Virus record (IMG/VR): IMGVR_UViG_3300031708_000002
Span: 1-34,877 of that record
Reading direction: 5' to 3' (one strand)
Length of the DNA stretch: 34,877 bases
Source of the DNA: a virus
Position numbers and translations under genes: made by a program. The notes below the pieces were generated by a model. The model was given only the letters and a program-made list of their open reading frames with translations. It was not told the origin of the DNA and ran no database searches. Below are positions 25,053-31,478 of the stretch, in pieces; positions within the stretch are counted from its first letter, which is position 1; each line of letters begins with the position of its first letter.

Positions 25053-26090
25053 ATGTATCGGATCGATAACACCACCAGTATCGGCGTTCTGCCGCCGCCG
25101 TCGCCCTCGACCTCGACGCCCAACCGGTTTTTCAGTGACGGCGACTATGCCACCGGACTCGACGCAACCGTTGTCGACGCCGAATGGTTGAACATGCAGC
25201 AAGAGGAAATATGCAACGTTGTGACGGCGGCGGGCTTCCCGTTGAACAAAGGCGACCGGACGCAACTCTATCAGGCGATCCGCCAAATGATCGCGGAAGG
25301 CTCGGTCCTGCCGCCCGATCTGTCGCTGTATGTCATGAAAACCGGCGACACGATGACCGGCGTATTAAACGTCAATGCCAACATCGCGTCAGCCGCCACC
25401 GTCAGCGCCAACCTTCTTTACAGTGCCGGCTCTATCTCTGCCGCTGCGAACATCAACGCAACCGGCGACATTGGCGCCACGAACGTTTACGCCGCTGCGA
25501 ACATCGGCGCCGCCGGGACGGTCACCGGGTCTCGGCTTGTCAGCGAGGGAAATATCGACGCGGTCGACGATTTGACATGCGGTGCCAACGTTCATTGCAT
25601 GGGTGTGTTCTCTACCAATGGCGTCTTTGCTAACACGTGGCCAACGCAAGACTTTGGCTTTGCGCAAAGCGGCGGCTACCGCAACTTTGCTTTTGGCGGC
25701 ACGCTGTGGAACCTCAGTTGGGAAGTTGCGACCGGTACCCTCACGTGGTTCGGCATTGGCGCCCCGAGCTTTTCATCGGCCCCCGGCTCAAAGCATTTTA
25801 CCGTCTGGGGGAATTATTTCTATCAAGGCAGCATTCCGGTGCCAGTTTCGGACGCACCGCGACGTGGCCTCGAGCACGTCTTGCAGCTTGCCGGAACCAT
25901 GCAATTGCGGCCCGAGGACGTGCGGGATGTGCTACCGGAAGCGGTGCAGATATTCACCACTCGACGGGACGAGAGCGTGCCAGCCGTGGAAAGCCTCGCT
26001 ATGACCGATGGCCCGATCATCCTCGCGCTGGTGCATGCCGTGCAGGAATTGAACGGGCTTCTGATGGCGCAGCAGGGCGCCCGCGCTTAA
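25053..26090 (+). CDS. Tail fibre 3 / collar-like fibre
   Basis: The 345-residue product has a start with good AAGGAG spacing. The N-terminus (residues 1-75: YRIDNTTSIGVLPPPSPS, then ATVVDAEWLNMQQEEICNVV) is typical of phage tail-fibre attachment regions. KTGDTMTGVLNVNANI marks the shaft, followed by short hexapeptide-like repeats (AAANIxATGDIGATNVYAAANIGAAG) that suggest a beta-helix. The C-terminal 75 residues (L-R-P-E-D-V-R-D-V-L-P-E-A-V ... ALVHAVQELNGLL) recall the C-terminal chaperone helices of S74-type fibres, though I do not see a clear Ser-Lys dyad. Its placement after the lysis genes is unusual. Confidence 0.82.
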   Translation: MYRIDNTTSIGVLPPPSPSTSTPNRFFSDGDYATGLDATVVDAEWLNMQQEEICNVVTAAGFPLNKGDRTQLYQAIRQMIAEGSVLPPDLSLYVMKTGDTMTGVLNVNANIASAATVSANLLYSAGSISAAANINATGDIGATNVYAAANIGAAGTVTGSRLVSEGNIDAVDDLTCGANVHCMGVFSTNGVFANTWPTQDFGFAQSGGYRNFAFGGTLWNLSWEVATGTLTWFGIGAPSFSSAPGSKHFTVWGNYFYQGSIPVPVSDAPRRGLEHVLQLAGTMQLRPEDVRDVLPEAVQIFTTRRDESVPAVESLAMTDGPIILALVHAVQELNGLLMAQQGARA

Positions 26091-26395
26091 GGCTTGGAAG
26101 TCTGGCCTAGTACCGCCGCGATGGCCTCAGCGGTCTCGGGGTCAAACCCCTGGAACCGCTGTTGCACCGTCGCCAGCACCCGTTCCATCGCCACCGCGCG
26201 CTGCAACGTCCGGTCGGTGATCTGGGCCGCCGCACCGAGCAACAGGCGGTACAGCTCTAACAGCCCCACCGTGCCAGGCTCGACCCGGAATTGGCCCGTA
26301 TCGTACAGGGTGCACACCGGAACCGGCTGGCGCTGCGGCCGTGGCGTCAGCGTCACCTTGTCGGGCGGCTCCGGGGTCTCGACATCGTTCGGCAT
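26087..26395 (-). CDS. Small conserved-looking protein of unknown function
   Basis: A 102-residue product from an ATG at 26395, with GAGG five bases before it. A TTG at 26461 would add 22 residues but has no ribosome site. The first 30 residues are Pro-rich; the rest is helical (L-L-E-L-Y-R-L-L-L-G-A-A-A-Q-I and T-L-Q-R-A-V-A-M-E-R-V-L-A-T-V). No family recognised. Its stop overlaps the fibre-3 stop by two bases in convergent orientation, so there is no room for a terminator between. Last gene of the minus cassette. Confidence 0.65.
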   Translation of the reverse strand: MPNDVETPEPPDKVTLTPRPQRQPVPVCTLYDTGQFRVEPGTVGLLELYRLLLGAAAQITDRTLQRAVAMERVLATVQQRFQGFDPETAEAIAAVLGQTSKP

Positions 26396-26472
26396 GGCGA
26401 CCTCGCGCGCGTGGTAATTTTTGCCGCCACAAATGAGGTCGGAAAAATGCCCGCGCGTCAAATGCTGGCCCG

Positions 26473-27138
26473 CTAATCGCCTTTGAGCGCCGACAGGATT
26501 GCCCGCCCTCGCGCATGGATGCGCGCGCGGGCTTCGTCGCTTGTCATGCTATCGCGCTCCGGGCTGATCCCGGCAGCATCGCGGATATCATCCAACGGAT
26601 TGCGCCATGCCCCGCTTGATGGCCCGGCCGTTTTTTCGCACCATTCGCCGTCCGCCATCATGTTCGGTGGGAAAATCACGAGGCCGCTGCGATTGCCCAA
26701 CCGAACGAGCGTCGCCTCGCCGCGCTCGCCCGCCATCGTGATCATGTATCGCCGCAACGCCGCATCCCGACGCCACGCGTCGGGATAGGCCGGGTCCGCC
26801 CATACCTGCATCACCGGAACGTTGACAGGCTCGCCCCCGCCGGGGTCGGCCGCGCCGACAAAATCGGGCATGATATCGATGACATAATGAACCCGATCGG
26901 GCCGGTGCAGCTCGCGCGCGTGCAGATCGACCAGCCAACGACAGCTCCACAAGCGACACTCGGGCGAGACCTGATTGAGCGTCGCATAGACCTTGCATCC
27001 ACGATGACCCTGGTATCGGCACCGCTGGCCGGCCGCTTTGCCCAACCCCTCGACTGGTACCAACCGGCAGCAGAGCGTGCATGACCCGCACACCCGATTT
27101 GGCTTGCCCGCACTTACGGCCATTCTAATGCCGGGCAT
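26473..27138 (-). CDS. YkgJ-like cysteine-cluster protein
   Basis: The 221-residue product carries a CxxCxxCC motif (C17, C20, C23, C24) followed by C40, C48, C61 and C66 in a short span, with C-K-V-Y and P-E-C-R-L-W-S-C. This is the layout of the YkgJ/UPF0153 group, thought to bind zinc or an iron-sulfur cluster; its reaction is unknown. The C-terminal 150 residues have no recognised motif and include V-P-V-M-Q-V-W-A-D-P. It lies in the minus cassette between the integrase and the late genes, a typical place for accessory genes. The start ATG lies 5 bases after the preceding gene's stop. Confidence 0.75.
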   Translation of the reverse strand: MPGIRMAVSAGKPNRVCGSCTLCCRLVPVEGLGKAAGQRCRYQGHRGCKVYATLNQVSPECRLWSCRWLVDLHARELHRPDRVHYVIDIMPDFVGAADPGGGEPVNVPVMQVWADPAYPDAWRRDAALRRYMITMAGERGEATLVRLGNRSGLVIFPPNMMADGEWCEKTAGPSSGAWRNPLDDIRDAAGISPERDSMTSDEARARIHARGRAILSALKGD

Positions 27139-27143
27139 CGGGG

Positions 27144-27641
27144 CTATCCGCCGCCGTCGCTCGACAGAATGAGGCCCGCGTCCAGGATCATCCGCAACAA
27201 TGGCACCGCCTGGCCGACCGGCAACGACACGTCCAGCCTGATCCGCGCTTCGCCGCTGGCGTCGACATTGAACGTGAGTACATCCGCCGCCTTGGACTTT
27301 ACCGGGGCCAAGGGGGCGCCCAGCGCGGGCACCAGGGCGTGCACCGCCGCCGCCTCACGTGGCGTCGCTCCTGCCGGCATAGGGGTCACCTGGGCCTCGG
27401 TGAGGCCCAGCACCTTCGCGACCTTGGCCCTGATCCTCGGACCTGGCGCACCCCTGGCATTGATCCAATACCACGGCATGGCCTCCGGATGGGCCGAGTC
27501 TGGCTTGAGCGCGCGCCCGAGGTCGCGCTTGCTCATCCCCTTGGCCTTCATTGCCGCGCTGATCGCCGCGGCGACGTGGCCAAACTTCGCCAATTGATTC
27601 GCGCTAGGCGGCTGCGCCGGCTTGCGGCGTCCCGTCGGCAT
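27144..27641 (-). CDS. XRE-like DNA-binding protein
   Basis: The protein (165 residues) starts at the ATG 27641, which shares one base with the upstream stop; AAGGTGG precedes it. Residues 15-80 read as a helix-turn-helix: A-A-A-I-S-A-A-M-K-A-K-G-M-S-K-R-D-L-G-R-A-L, then a Trp-containing stretch and R-I-R-A-K-V-A-K-V-L-G-L. The second half (from about 110) is beta-rich with ARIRLDVSLPVGQAVPLLR. It may regulate the cassette or host genes. The helix-turn-helix is fair but lacks some consensus residues. Confidence 0.65.
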   Translation of the reverse strand: MPTGRRKPAQPPSANQLAKFGHVAAAISAAMKAKGMSKRDLGRALKPDSAHPEAMPWYWINARGAPGPRIRAKVAKVLGLTEAQVTPMPAGATPREAAAVHALVPALGAPLAPVKSKAADVLTFNVDASGEARIRLDVSLPVGQAVPLLRMILDAGLILSSDGGG

Positions 27642-27949
27642 CACGCCACCTTACGGCGACGCGCCGTGTCCGCCCTGCGTTGCTCGCGTGCTTGGAACGC
27701 GTCGGCGGTGTTGTGCACCGCTGGCGCTTCGCGCTCGAGGACGACCTGGTACCACGCGTCGCGATGCGCCGCGCTCCGTGACTTGAACGGTCCTGCTTCG
27801 CGCGATGCGACGCACCAATACCAACCGCAGAACACCCCCGGTTGGCCTGCCTCGCGCCGATCGTTCCAATACCGCGCGATCGGCCTCGACAAATAAAAAA
27901 CGCGGACGCTCCGTTGCACGTCCGCGATAAGGCTATTCCTGAGCCGCAT
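27641..27949 (-). CDS. Small basic protein, start region crosses a terminator-like hairpin
   Basis: A 102-residue product if started at the ATG 27949, where GGAG stands 8 bases upstream. The middle part, GVFCGWYWCVASREAGPFKSRS followed by AAHRDAWYQVVLERE, is a pattern seen in small phage proteins (G-P-F-x-S-x-x-A-A-x-R-D-A). The C-terminus is Arg/Ala-rich. Codons 8-20 lie across a strong hairpin plus T-run (27926-27891). A TTG at 27892, just after the hairpin, is an alternative start but has no ribosome site. Function unknown. Confidence 0.6.
   Translation of the reverse strand: MRLRNSLIADVQRSVRVFYLSRPIARYWNDRREAGQPGVFCGWYWCVASREAGPFKSRSAAHRDAWYQVVLEREAPAVHNTADAFQAREQRRADTARRRKVA
27891..27926 (-). 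terminator. Rho-independent terminator at the 3' side of the integrase gene
   Basis: On the minus strand an 8-bp perfect stem CGCGGACG / CGTCCGCG with a 10-base loop is followed by TTTTTT ATTT. It is 102 bases after the integrase stop codon and would end the integrase transcript. It also falls within the first codons of the next minus gene. Confidence 0.8.
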
Positions 27950-27987
27950 GGGCATAACTCCGTTGTGCCGTTGACCGGCCAACGAAC

Positions 27988-28024
27988 GACGCCGGGACAT
28001 GCCACAATGGCACACCCCGGCGTC
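27988..28024. repeat. Nested palindrome just after the integrase stop
   Basis: Outer 9-base arms GACGCCGGG / CCCGGCGTC enclose an inner TGCCA-CAA-TGGCA palindrome with three unpaired bases each side. It begins 4 bases after the integrase stop. As RNA it folds into a long hairpin without a T-run. The inner part is one of the six TGCC-N5-GGCA sites. Confidence 0.75.
28000..28012. promoter_or_regulatory. Operator-like palindrome site 1 (TGCC-N5-GGCA)
   Basis: TGCCACAATGGCA matches the 13-base consensus found at six places in this window. It lies 51 bases upstream of the minus gene starting at 27949 and inside the nested palindrome after the integrase. Confidence 0.5.
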
Positions 28025-28028
28025 AGCG

Positions 28029-29294
28029 TCACGCCGCCTTGGCGGTGACCTCGACGATGCCGCCGACAACTTCGCCGATCGGACGCGCCTCGGCGAGAAG
28101 GCGATCCGCCCATAGGATCGCCAATTGGCGCCGCCGCTCCAGGTGTTGGCTACGATTGTATGGCCCCTCGCTGTCGCTCACACCGTTGGGCACGTGGTGC
28201 AACATCCGGTCGATTACCTGCCGATCGGACGGGTGGGCATCGTTCATAATCGTTGAAAACGCCGCCCGCCAACCGTGCGCAACGTGCCTCACGGGCAACG
28301 CCGTCCGCTTCAACATGCCTTGCACCGTTTTGGCCGCCACACATGCGCCCGGTACGCCCTCCGCTGCGAAAACGTAGGGGCCCGACCCGACCCGCCTGGC
28401 TTGCAGGATCACCGCGACCGCCTGCGGGGCCAGGGGGACCACGTGGCCACGCCGCCCGCCCTTCATCGCCTCGGCCGGAATGTCCAGCGTGGGGGCCGTC
28501 CCTGCCAGGTCTTGCACGTAGTCCCACCGCAACCGCGTCGCCTCGCTGATCCGCAACCCCGTGAGGGCAATCAGCCGATGGCAGAGGATCGTTCCTGCGT
28601 GGCACCGATGGCCGGCCTCGACCGCCGCCAGTACCGCGCGCGCCTCGACCAACGTCGACGCCGCTGGCTGGGGCACATGGGGCACGACGTGCACATCATC
28701 TCGGATCGCGTCGGCCGGATTGCGCTCGCAGGCATCATGCCGGATTGCCAGCCTGAACACCGCGTCGAGGACACTGCGCAGCATCGGCCGCATCGATGCC
28801 GGGGCTTGGTCGAGTGCCTCTTGCACCCTGCGCCATGTCACCGATGCAATTGGCAATGCCCCGATGGGGCGCACAATCCACCGCTCGACCTTCAGGCTGA
28901 GGCGGTGGGCGTACCCTTCCGACCAGGCTCCCTTCTTGTCGGCCGGACGCGCCCGGCGAGATGCGAACCACGCTTTGACAAAATGTGCGACGGTGTTGGC
29001 TTCCGCCTCGACCCGCTTGGCGTCCTCTTGCGCGCGGACCTCTTTCGGGTGCTCGCCACGGATGACAGCCGCGCGGGCTTGCACCCGCGCGTCGCGCGCA
29101 TCGGCCAGCGAGATTGCCGGATACTGCCCGATAGTGAAGGCGGCGGGCTTGCCGCGCAGGCGGTACCGATACACCCATGTTTTGGTCCCGCCCGCATGCG
29201 GGACAAGATAGAGGGCGCCGCCGTCGCCGAGCTGCTTTGCACCTCGTTTGAGGTTGCGGCATGCGAGGTCGCTGAGGGGGCTATGGCGTTTCAT
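28029..29294 (-). CDS. int: Tyrosine-recombinase phage integrase (P4-like)
   Basis: The 421-residue protein joins phage and host DNA. The N-terminus resembles DUF4102 (S-D-x-A-x-R-N-L-K ... W-V-Y-R-Y-R-L-R-G-K, then F-T-I-G-Q-Y-P-A-I-S-L-A-D-A-R). A core-binding SAM-like domain lies around 95-200. The catalytic domain has Arg248 in GLRIS, Lys278, the HGWR pair His340 and Arg343, His366/367 and the nucleophile Tyr379 in EGPYNRS. All key residues are present. The ATG 29294 has GGGAGGG upstream and overlaps the previous stop; a longer frame to 29348 is rejected. Confidence 0.95.
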   Translation of the reverse strand: MKRHSPLSDLACRNLKRGAKQLGDGGALYLVPHAGGTKTWVYRYRLRGKPAAFTIGQYPAISLADARDARVQARAAVIRGEHPKEVRAQEDAKRVEAEANTVAHFVKAWFASRRARPADKKGAWSEGYAHRLSLKVERWIVRPIGALPIASVTWRRVQEALDQAPASMRPMLRSVLDAVFRLAIRHDACERNPADAIRDDVHVVPHVPQPAASTLVEARAVLAAVEAGHRCHAGTILCHRLIALTGLRISEATRLRWDYVQDLAGTAPTLDIPAEAMKGGRRGHVVPLAPQAVAVILQARRVGSGPYVFAAEGVPGACVAAKTVQGMLKRTALPVRHVAHGWRAAFSTIMNDAHPSDRQVIDRMLHHVPNGVSDSEGPYNRSQHLERRRQLAILWADRLLAEARPIGEVVGGIVEVTAKAA

Positions 29295-29503
29295 GCCGCC
29301 GCCCTCCCTTTGCTGGCGCGGATCGTCCGGAGCAGGCGCGGCTCCCATAGATCGCTGGTGACCTGGCCGACGCCCTCGACCTGGACCGGCGTATCGAGGA
29401 TGACCCGATACAGGCCGCCCTCTTTCCCCTGCACCGTGCCGGTGCGACCGACGAACTCGCGCATACCGCCGCGGATTGTCACGTGACGCATTGTGGTGTT
29501 CAT
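29291..29503 (-). CDS. Small SH3/KOW-like protein next to integrase
   Basis: A 70-residue protein. The segment FVGRTGTVQGKEGGLYRVILDTPVQ looks like a KOW/SH3-type small barrel, with a G-x-x-G-T-V turn. The ATG 29503 follows AGGA by 8 bases; longer frames upstream are unlikely because they pass through the terminator and the next gene. Its stop overlaps the integrase start (ATGA), so it is probably needed for, or simply translated with, integrase. No family name can be given. Confidence 0.7.
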   Translation of the reverse strand: MNTTMRHVTIRGGMREFVGRTGTVQGKEGGLYRVILDTPVQVEGVGQVTSDLWEPRLLRTIRASKGRAAA

Positions 29504-29528
29504 TGGCAGAGTCCTTGTGTGCGTTGCG

Positions 29529-29560
29529 AAAACGGCGGCCCTGTGCTGGGCCGCCGTTGC
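29529..29560 (-). terminator. Rho-independent terminator between two small genes upstream of integrase
   Basis: A perfect 10-bp stem, AACGGCGGCC / GGCCGCCGTT (29531-29540 with 29549-29558), has an 8-base loop. On the minus strand it is followed by a run of T. It lies 6 bases after the 57-residue gene and 26 bases before the next start, so integrase transcription from the upstream promoter would be reduced or would need antitermination. Confidence 0.78.
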
Positions 29561-29564
29561 CTTG

Positions 29565-29738
29565 TCACTCGCTGATCTGTGGCAGGTCGGTCCAGTCCGC
29601 GTATGCGTTCCACGCCGCGACCAACCGCTGTTCGCCGCCGACATCGCTGTGCAATGCCGCCTGCGCTGCCTCGACCTCGTGCCAGAGTCGATCGCCCTCG
29701 GCCTTGTCGGAATTGTTGGAGATGATACGCTGTGCCAT
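29565..29738 (-). CDS. Small helical protein, 57 residues
   Basis: Translating the minus strand from ATG 29738 gives a 57-residue acidic protein starting MAQRIISNNSDKAEG and ending WTDLPQISE. It contains L-W-H-E-V-E-A-A-Q-A-A-L-H and R-L-V-A-A-W-N-A-Y-A, two clear amphipathic helices. AGGA lies 10 bases upstream, and a terminator follows directly after the stop. Function unknown; a small regulator or early host-takeover peptide are possible. Confidence 0.7.
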   Translation of the reverse strand: MAQRIISNNSDKAEGDRLWHEVEAAQAALHSDVGGEQRLVAAWNAYADWTDLPQISE

Positions 29739-29812
29739 GTGTGCGTGTCCTTCTGTTGTCGTGTCGCCGCTGGCCGATTAACTTCTATGTAAACTTGGCT
29801 TGCGACGTGACG

Positions 29813-29825
29813 TGCCACCGTGGCA
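29813..29825. promoter_or_regulatory. Operator-like palindrome site 2 (TGCC-N5-GGCA)
   Basis: TGCCACCGTGGCA is the core of a longer perfect dyad with 9-base arms (29809-29817 and 29821-29829). It lies 75 bases upstream of the 57-residue gene that heads the integrase operon. Confidence 0.6.
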
Positions 29826-30070
29826 CGTCCTGACCGATCAGCACCACTAAAAAGGCCGGAATGCAACAGTTTTCGCATGCTCTGACGCGCCGTGACCTGC
29901 CGTGACCGACCATGATCAGCCTGGCGGTGTCTGCCCTGAAACCCGCCATCGGGCCGCAAGGCATTGATTTAATTCAAGTCGTTTGCGGAACAGGCTCAGC
30001 ACATTAACTCTCGCATACACAAAACGCTCGGTTGGCATGCGTCTAGGTAATCACCGCGCGAGAGTCGTCA

Positions 30071-30086
30071 CCATAACGCGTTATGG
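30071..30086. promoter_or_regulatory. Perfect 16-base palindrome CCATAACGCGTTATGG
   Basis: The sequence equals its own reverse complement over 16 bases. It lies 4 bases beyond the stop of the AlpA-like gene, in the integrase control gap. It could bind the AlpA-like protein or another dimeric regulator. It differs from the TGCC-N5-GGCA sites. Confidence 0.5.
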
Positions 30087-30090
30087 CAAT

Positions 30091-30375
30091 TCAGGCGTGG
30101 CGGAGCCCGCCTGGCTTCGCACCTGGCCGCACCTTGGCCGGTGCCTCGACCTCCGGCGCCTTGGCATGTGCCAGCCGGCGTATGCCCTCGTTAACATCGC
30201 TCAGCCGCCACCGTTCAGTGCGCTGCACGATGGGAAGCGTTATCGGCGCCGGAAACTTGCCCGCCCGGACCAGGCGGTACAACGTCGACAGACTGACCGC
30301 CAACAGCTCAGCAACCTCGTCCCTGCGGAGCAACCGCTCATCGTCCACCGCCTCGACCTCGGCCCGCTCGGTCAT
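30091..30375 (-). CDS. AlpA/MerR-type helix-turn-helix, probable excisionase or integrase regulator
   Basis: The 94-residue product has a winged helix-turn-helix: LLRRDEVAELLAVSLSTLYRLV, A-G-K-F-P-A-P-I and R-W-R-L-S-D-V. This is the AlpA pattern (G-x-F-P-x-P, W). AlpA of P4-like elements controls integrase and acts with excision. The ATG 30375 follows GGGAGG by 7 bases and overlaps the previous stop (ATGA). The C-terminus is Pro/Ala/Lys-rich. Last gene of the recombination operon and first upstream neighbour of the integrase gap, so an excisionase role is likely. Confidence 0.82.
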   Translation of the reverse strand: MTERAEVEAVDDERLLRRDEVAELLAVSLSTLYRLVRAGKFPAPITLPIVQRTERWRLSDVNEGIRRLAHAKAPEVEAPAKVRPGAKPGGLRHA

Positions 30376-31046
30376 GCCGTGACCTCCCGCACTAAATCGG
30401 GATCGGGCAACCACCGGCGCGCCTCGCGCAATTGCAGAGCGAACGCTACGACGGCATCCTCACTTTCCGCCGAGGCCGTGGCGAGAAGCCGCCCCGCGCC
30501 CTTGGTGAACGCCGCCGCGGCGACCTCTGGTGTCGCCGGTGCACCGCTCGCCCACCAGGTCACCGCGTCCGGCTCGCCCAGCTCGATCAGCGGGCCGGTG
30601 GCTGTCATGAGGACGCTCGATTGACGCGTTGCCCACAACGCAATCGCGCCGGGATTGGCCAGGCTGTGGAGGCCGGGCGGGGCGATGACCTCGCCCAACC
30701 GTTCCAACCGCTCGAGTGGCACCCGTCGCATGCTCGGGTTCACCAGGAATGGGCAAACCATCACGGCATACGTCGCACAGTCGTAGTGACTGCCTGGCTC
30801 GCTGGTGATCCGATTGATGGCGCACATGGGGCCGATCGGAAACACCGCCACGCGCCCGAGCGGCTGGCCGCAAATCCAGCACAGGCGGTGCGTCACCGCG
30901 CGGCTCCATTTGCGCGGATCGAGGATCGGAAAGATGGGCAACCCGTCGCGCCACTCGACAAACCACGGCACCGCAAATCCGCGGTGATCGCGTGGCAACA
31001 CCGCGATCCGCGCTGGCATCGGGACGTCGTTACGCGGCGTTATCAT
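30372..31046 (-). CDS. Conserved Cys-rich protein of unknown function
   Basis: The product has 224 residues from ATG 31046, with AGGGGGC ahead. Its core, HRLCWICGQPLGRVAVFPIGP followed by MCAINRITSEPGSHYDCATYAV and CPFLVNPSMRR, is a pattern I recognise from many alphaproteobacterial phage and genomic proteins; it has Cys residues in CWIC, MC, DC and CPF arrangement, which could hold one or two zinc ions. The C-terminal half has T-G-P-L-I-E-L-G-E-P-D-A-V-T-W-W-A. The family has no known role. It lies between a 68-residue protein and the AlpA-like gene in the early operon, so DNA recombination or replication is plausible. Confidence 0.75.
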   Translation of the reverse strand: MITPRNDVPMPARIAVLPRDHRGFAVPWFVEWRDGLPIFPILDPRKWSRAVTHRLCWICGQPLGRVAVFPIGPMCAINRITSEPGSHYDCATYAVMVCPFLVNPSMRRVPLERLERLGEVIAPPGLHSLANPGAIALWATRQSSVLMTATGPLIELGEPDAVTWWASGAPATPEVAAAAFTKGAGRLLATASAESEDAVVAFALQLREARRWLPDPDLVREVTA

Positions 31047-31236
31047 CGTCGCCCCCTTTGCCGATCGACGCCACGGGCACGCGGAACGGCACCATGGGCA
31101 CCGGTTCCGGCTTGGGGTCCATCGTGTCGAGGCGTTGCAGAATGAACCCGACCGACCGCTTGCGGACCTCCGGGCGCATCGCCGCCAATATCGCGAGGAT
31201 CCGCTCAATATCGGCAAGCTCCTGATCCCGTGCCAT
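31030..31236 (-). CDS. Small helical early protein
   Basis: The product has 68 residues: ELADIERILAILAAMRPEVRKRSVGFI and then a Pro/Val-rich tail. The ATG 31236 sits 2 bases after the preceding stop; a GTG at 31299 would overlap the 79-residue gene by 60 bases. It overlaps the next gene by 17 bases. The helix resembles short regulators in phage early operons, but no family is assigned. Confidence 0.6.
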   Translation of the reverse strand: MARDQELADIERILAILAAMRPEVRKRSVGFILQRLDTMDPKPEPVPMVPFRVPVASIGKGGDDDNAA

Positions 31237-31238
31237 GA

Positions 31239-31478
31239 TCACCACCGCCTTGCATTTGCGACCGACAACAACACCCAGCCCGTGGTATCGGACCACCACG
31301 CGTTGAAAAACATTTTCAGTCGCCCGCGCATTTGATGTTGCTCGGCCGAATCGAGCTTGCGTTGCTGGACGTGCTCGCGCTTTTCGTCATGGATCACCGC
31401 CGGGGCGTCTGCGGGAAGCGCCCAGAGCGTCACCTTGACGGTCTGTATGCGGCGGTTCTCTGGCTTGCGATTGCTCAT
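31239..31478 (-). CDS. Small basic early protein
   Basis: This 79-residue protein follows the RecT gene with an ATGA overlap and has GAGG upstream. It is basic at the start (MSNRKPENRRIQTVKVTLWAL) and ends in a Trp-rich stretch (FFNAWWSDTTGWVLLSVANARRW). It may bind nucleic acid. No family recognised. Its position directly after recT suggests an accessory role in recombination. Confidence 0.6.
   Translation of the reverse strand: MSNRKPENRRIQTVKVTLWALPADAPAVIHDEKREHVQQRKLDSAEQHQMRGRLKMFFNAWWSDTTGWVLLSVANARRW

Larger units (their letters stand above)
29739..30090. promoter_or_regulatory. Regulatory gap between AlpA-like and integrase operons
   Basis: I see no convincing gene in these 352 bases. 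From left to right they hold the palindrome GACGTGCCA-N3-TGGCACGTC (29809-29829), CGTCCTGACCGATCAG directly after it, TGCAACAGTTTT at 29862, two direct repeats of GCCGTGACC at about 29889-29907, an AT-rich stretch TTGATTTAATTCAA near 29965, and a perfect palindrome at 30071. It should contain the promoter of the minus genes 29738-28029, binding sites for the AlpA-like protein, and possibly the integrase arm sites. Exact promoters were not clear. Confidence 0.6.

Noticed and set aside
28275-29486. Plus-strand open frame of 403 codons
   Set aside because: Antisense to the integrase, which has all catalytic residues.
29739-30090. tRNA or tRNA fragment as an attachment site
   Set aside because: No cloverleaf or T-loop-like sequence could be recognised.
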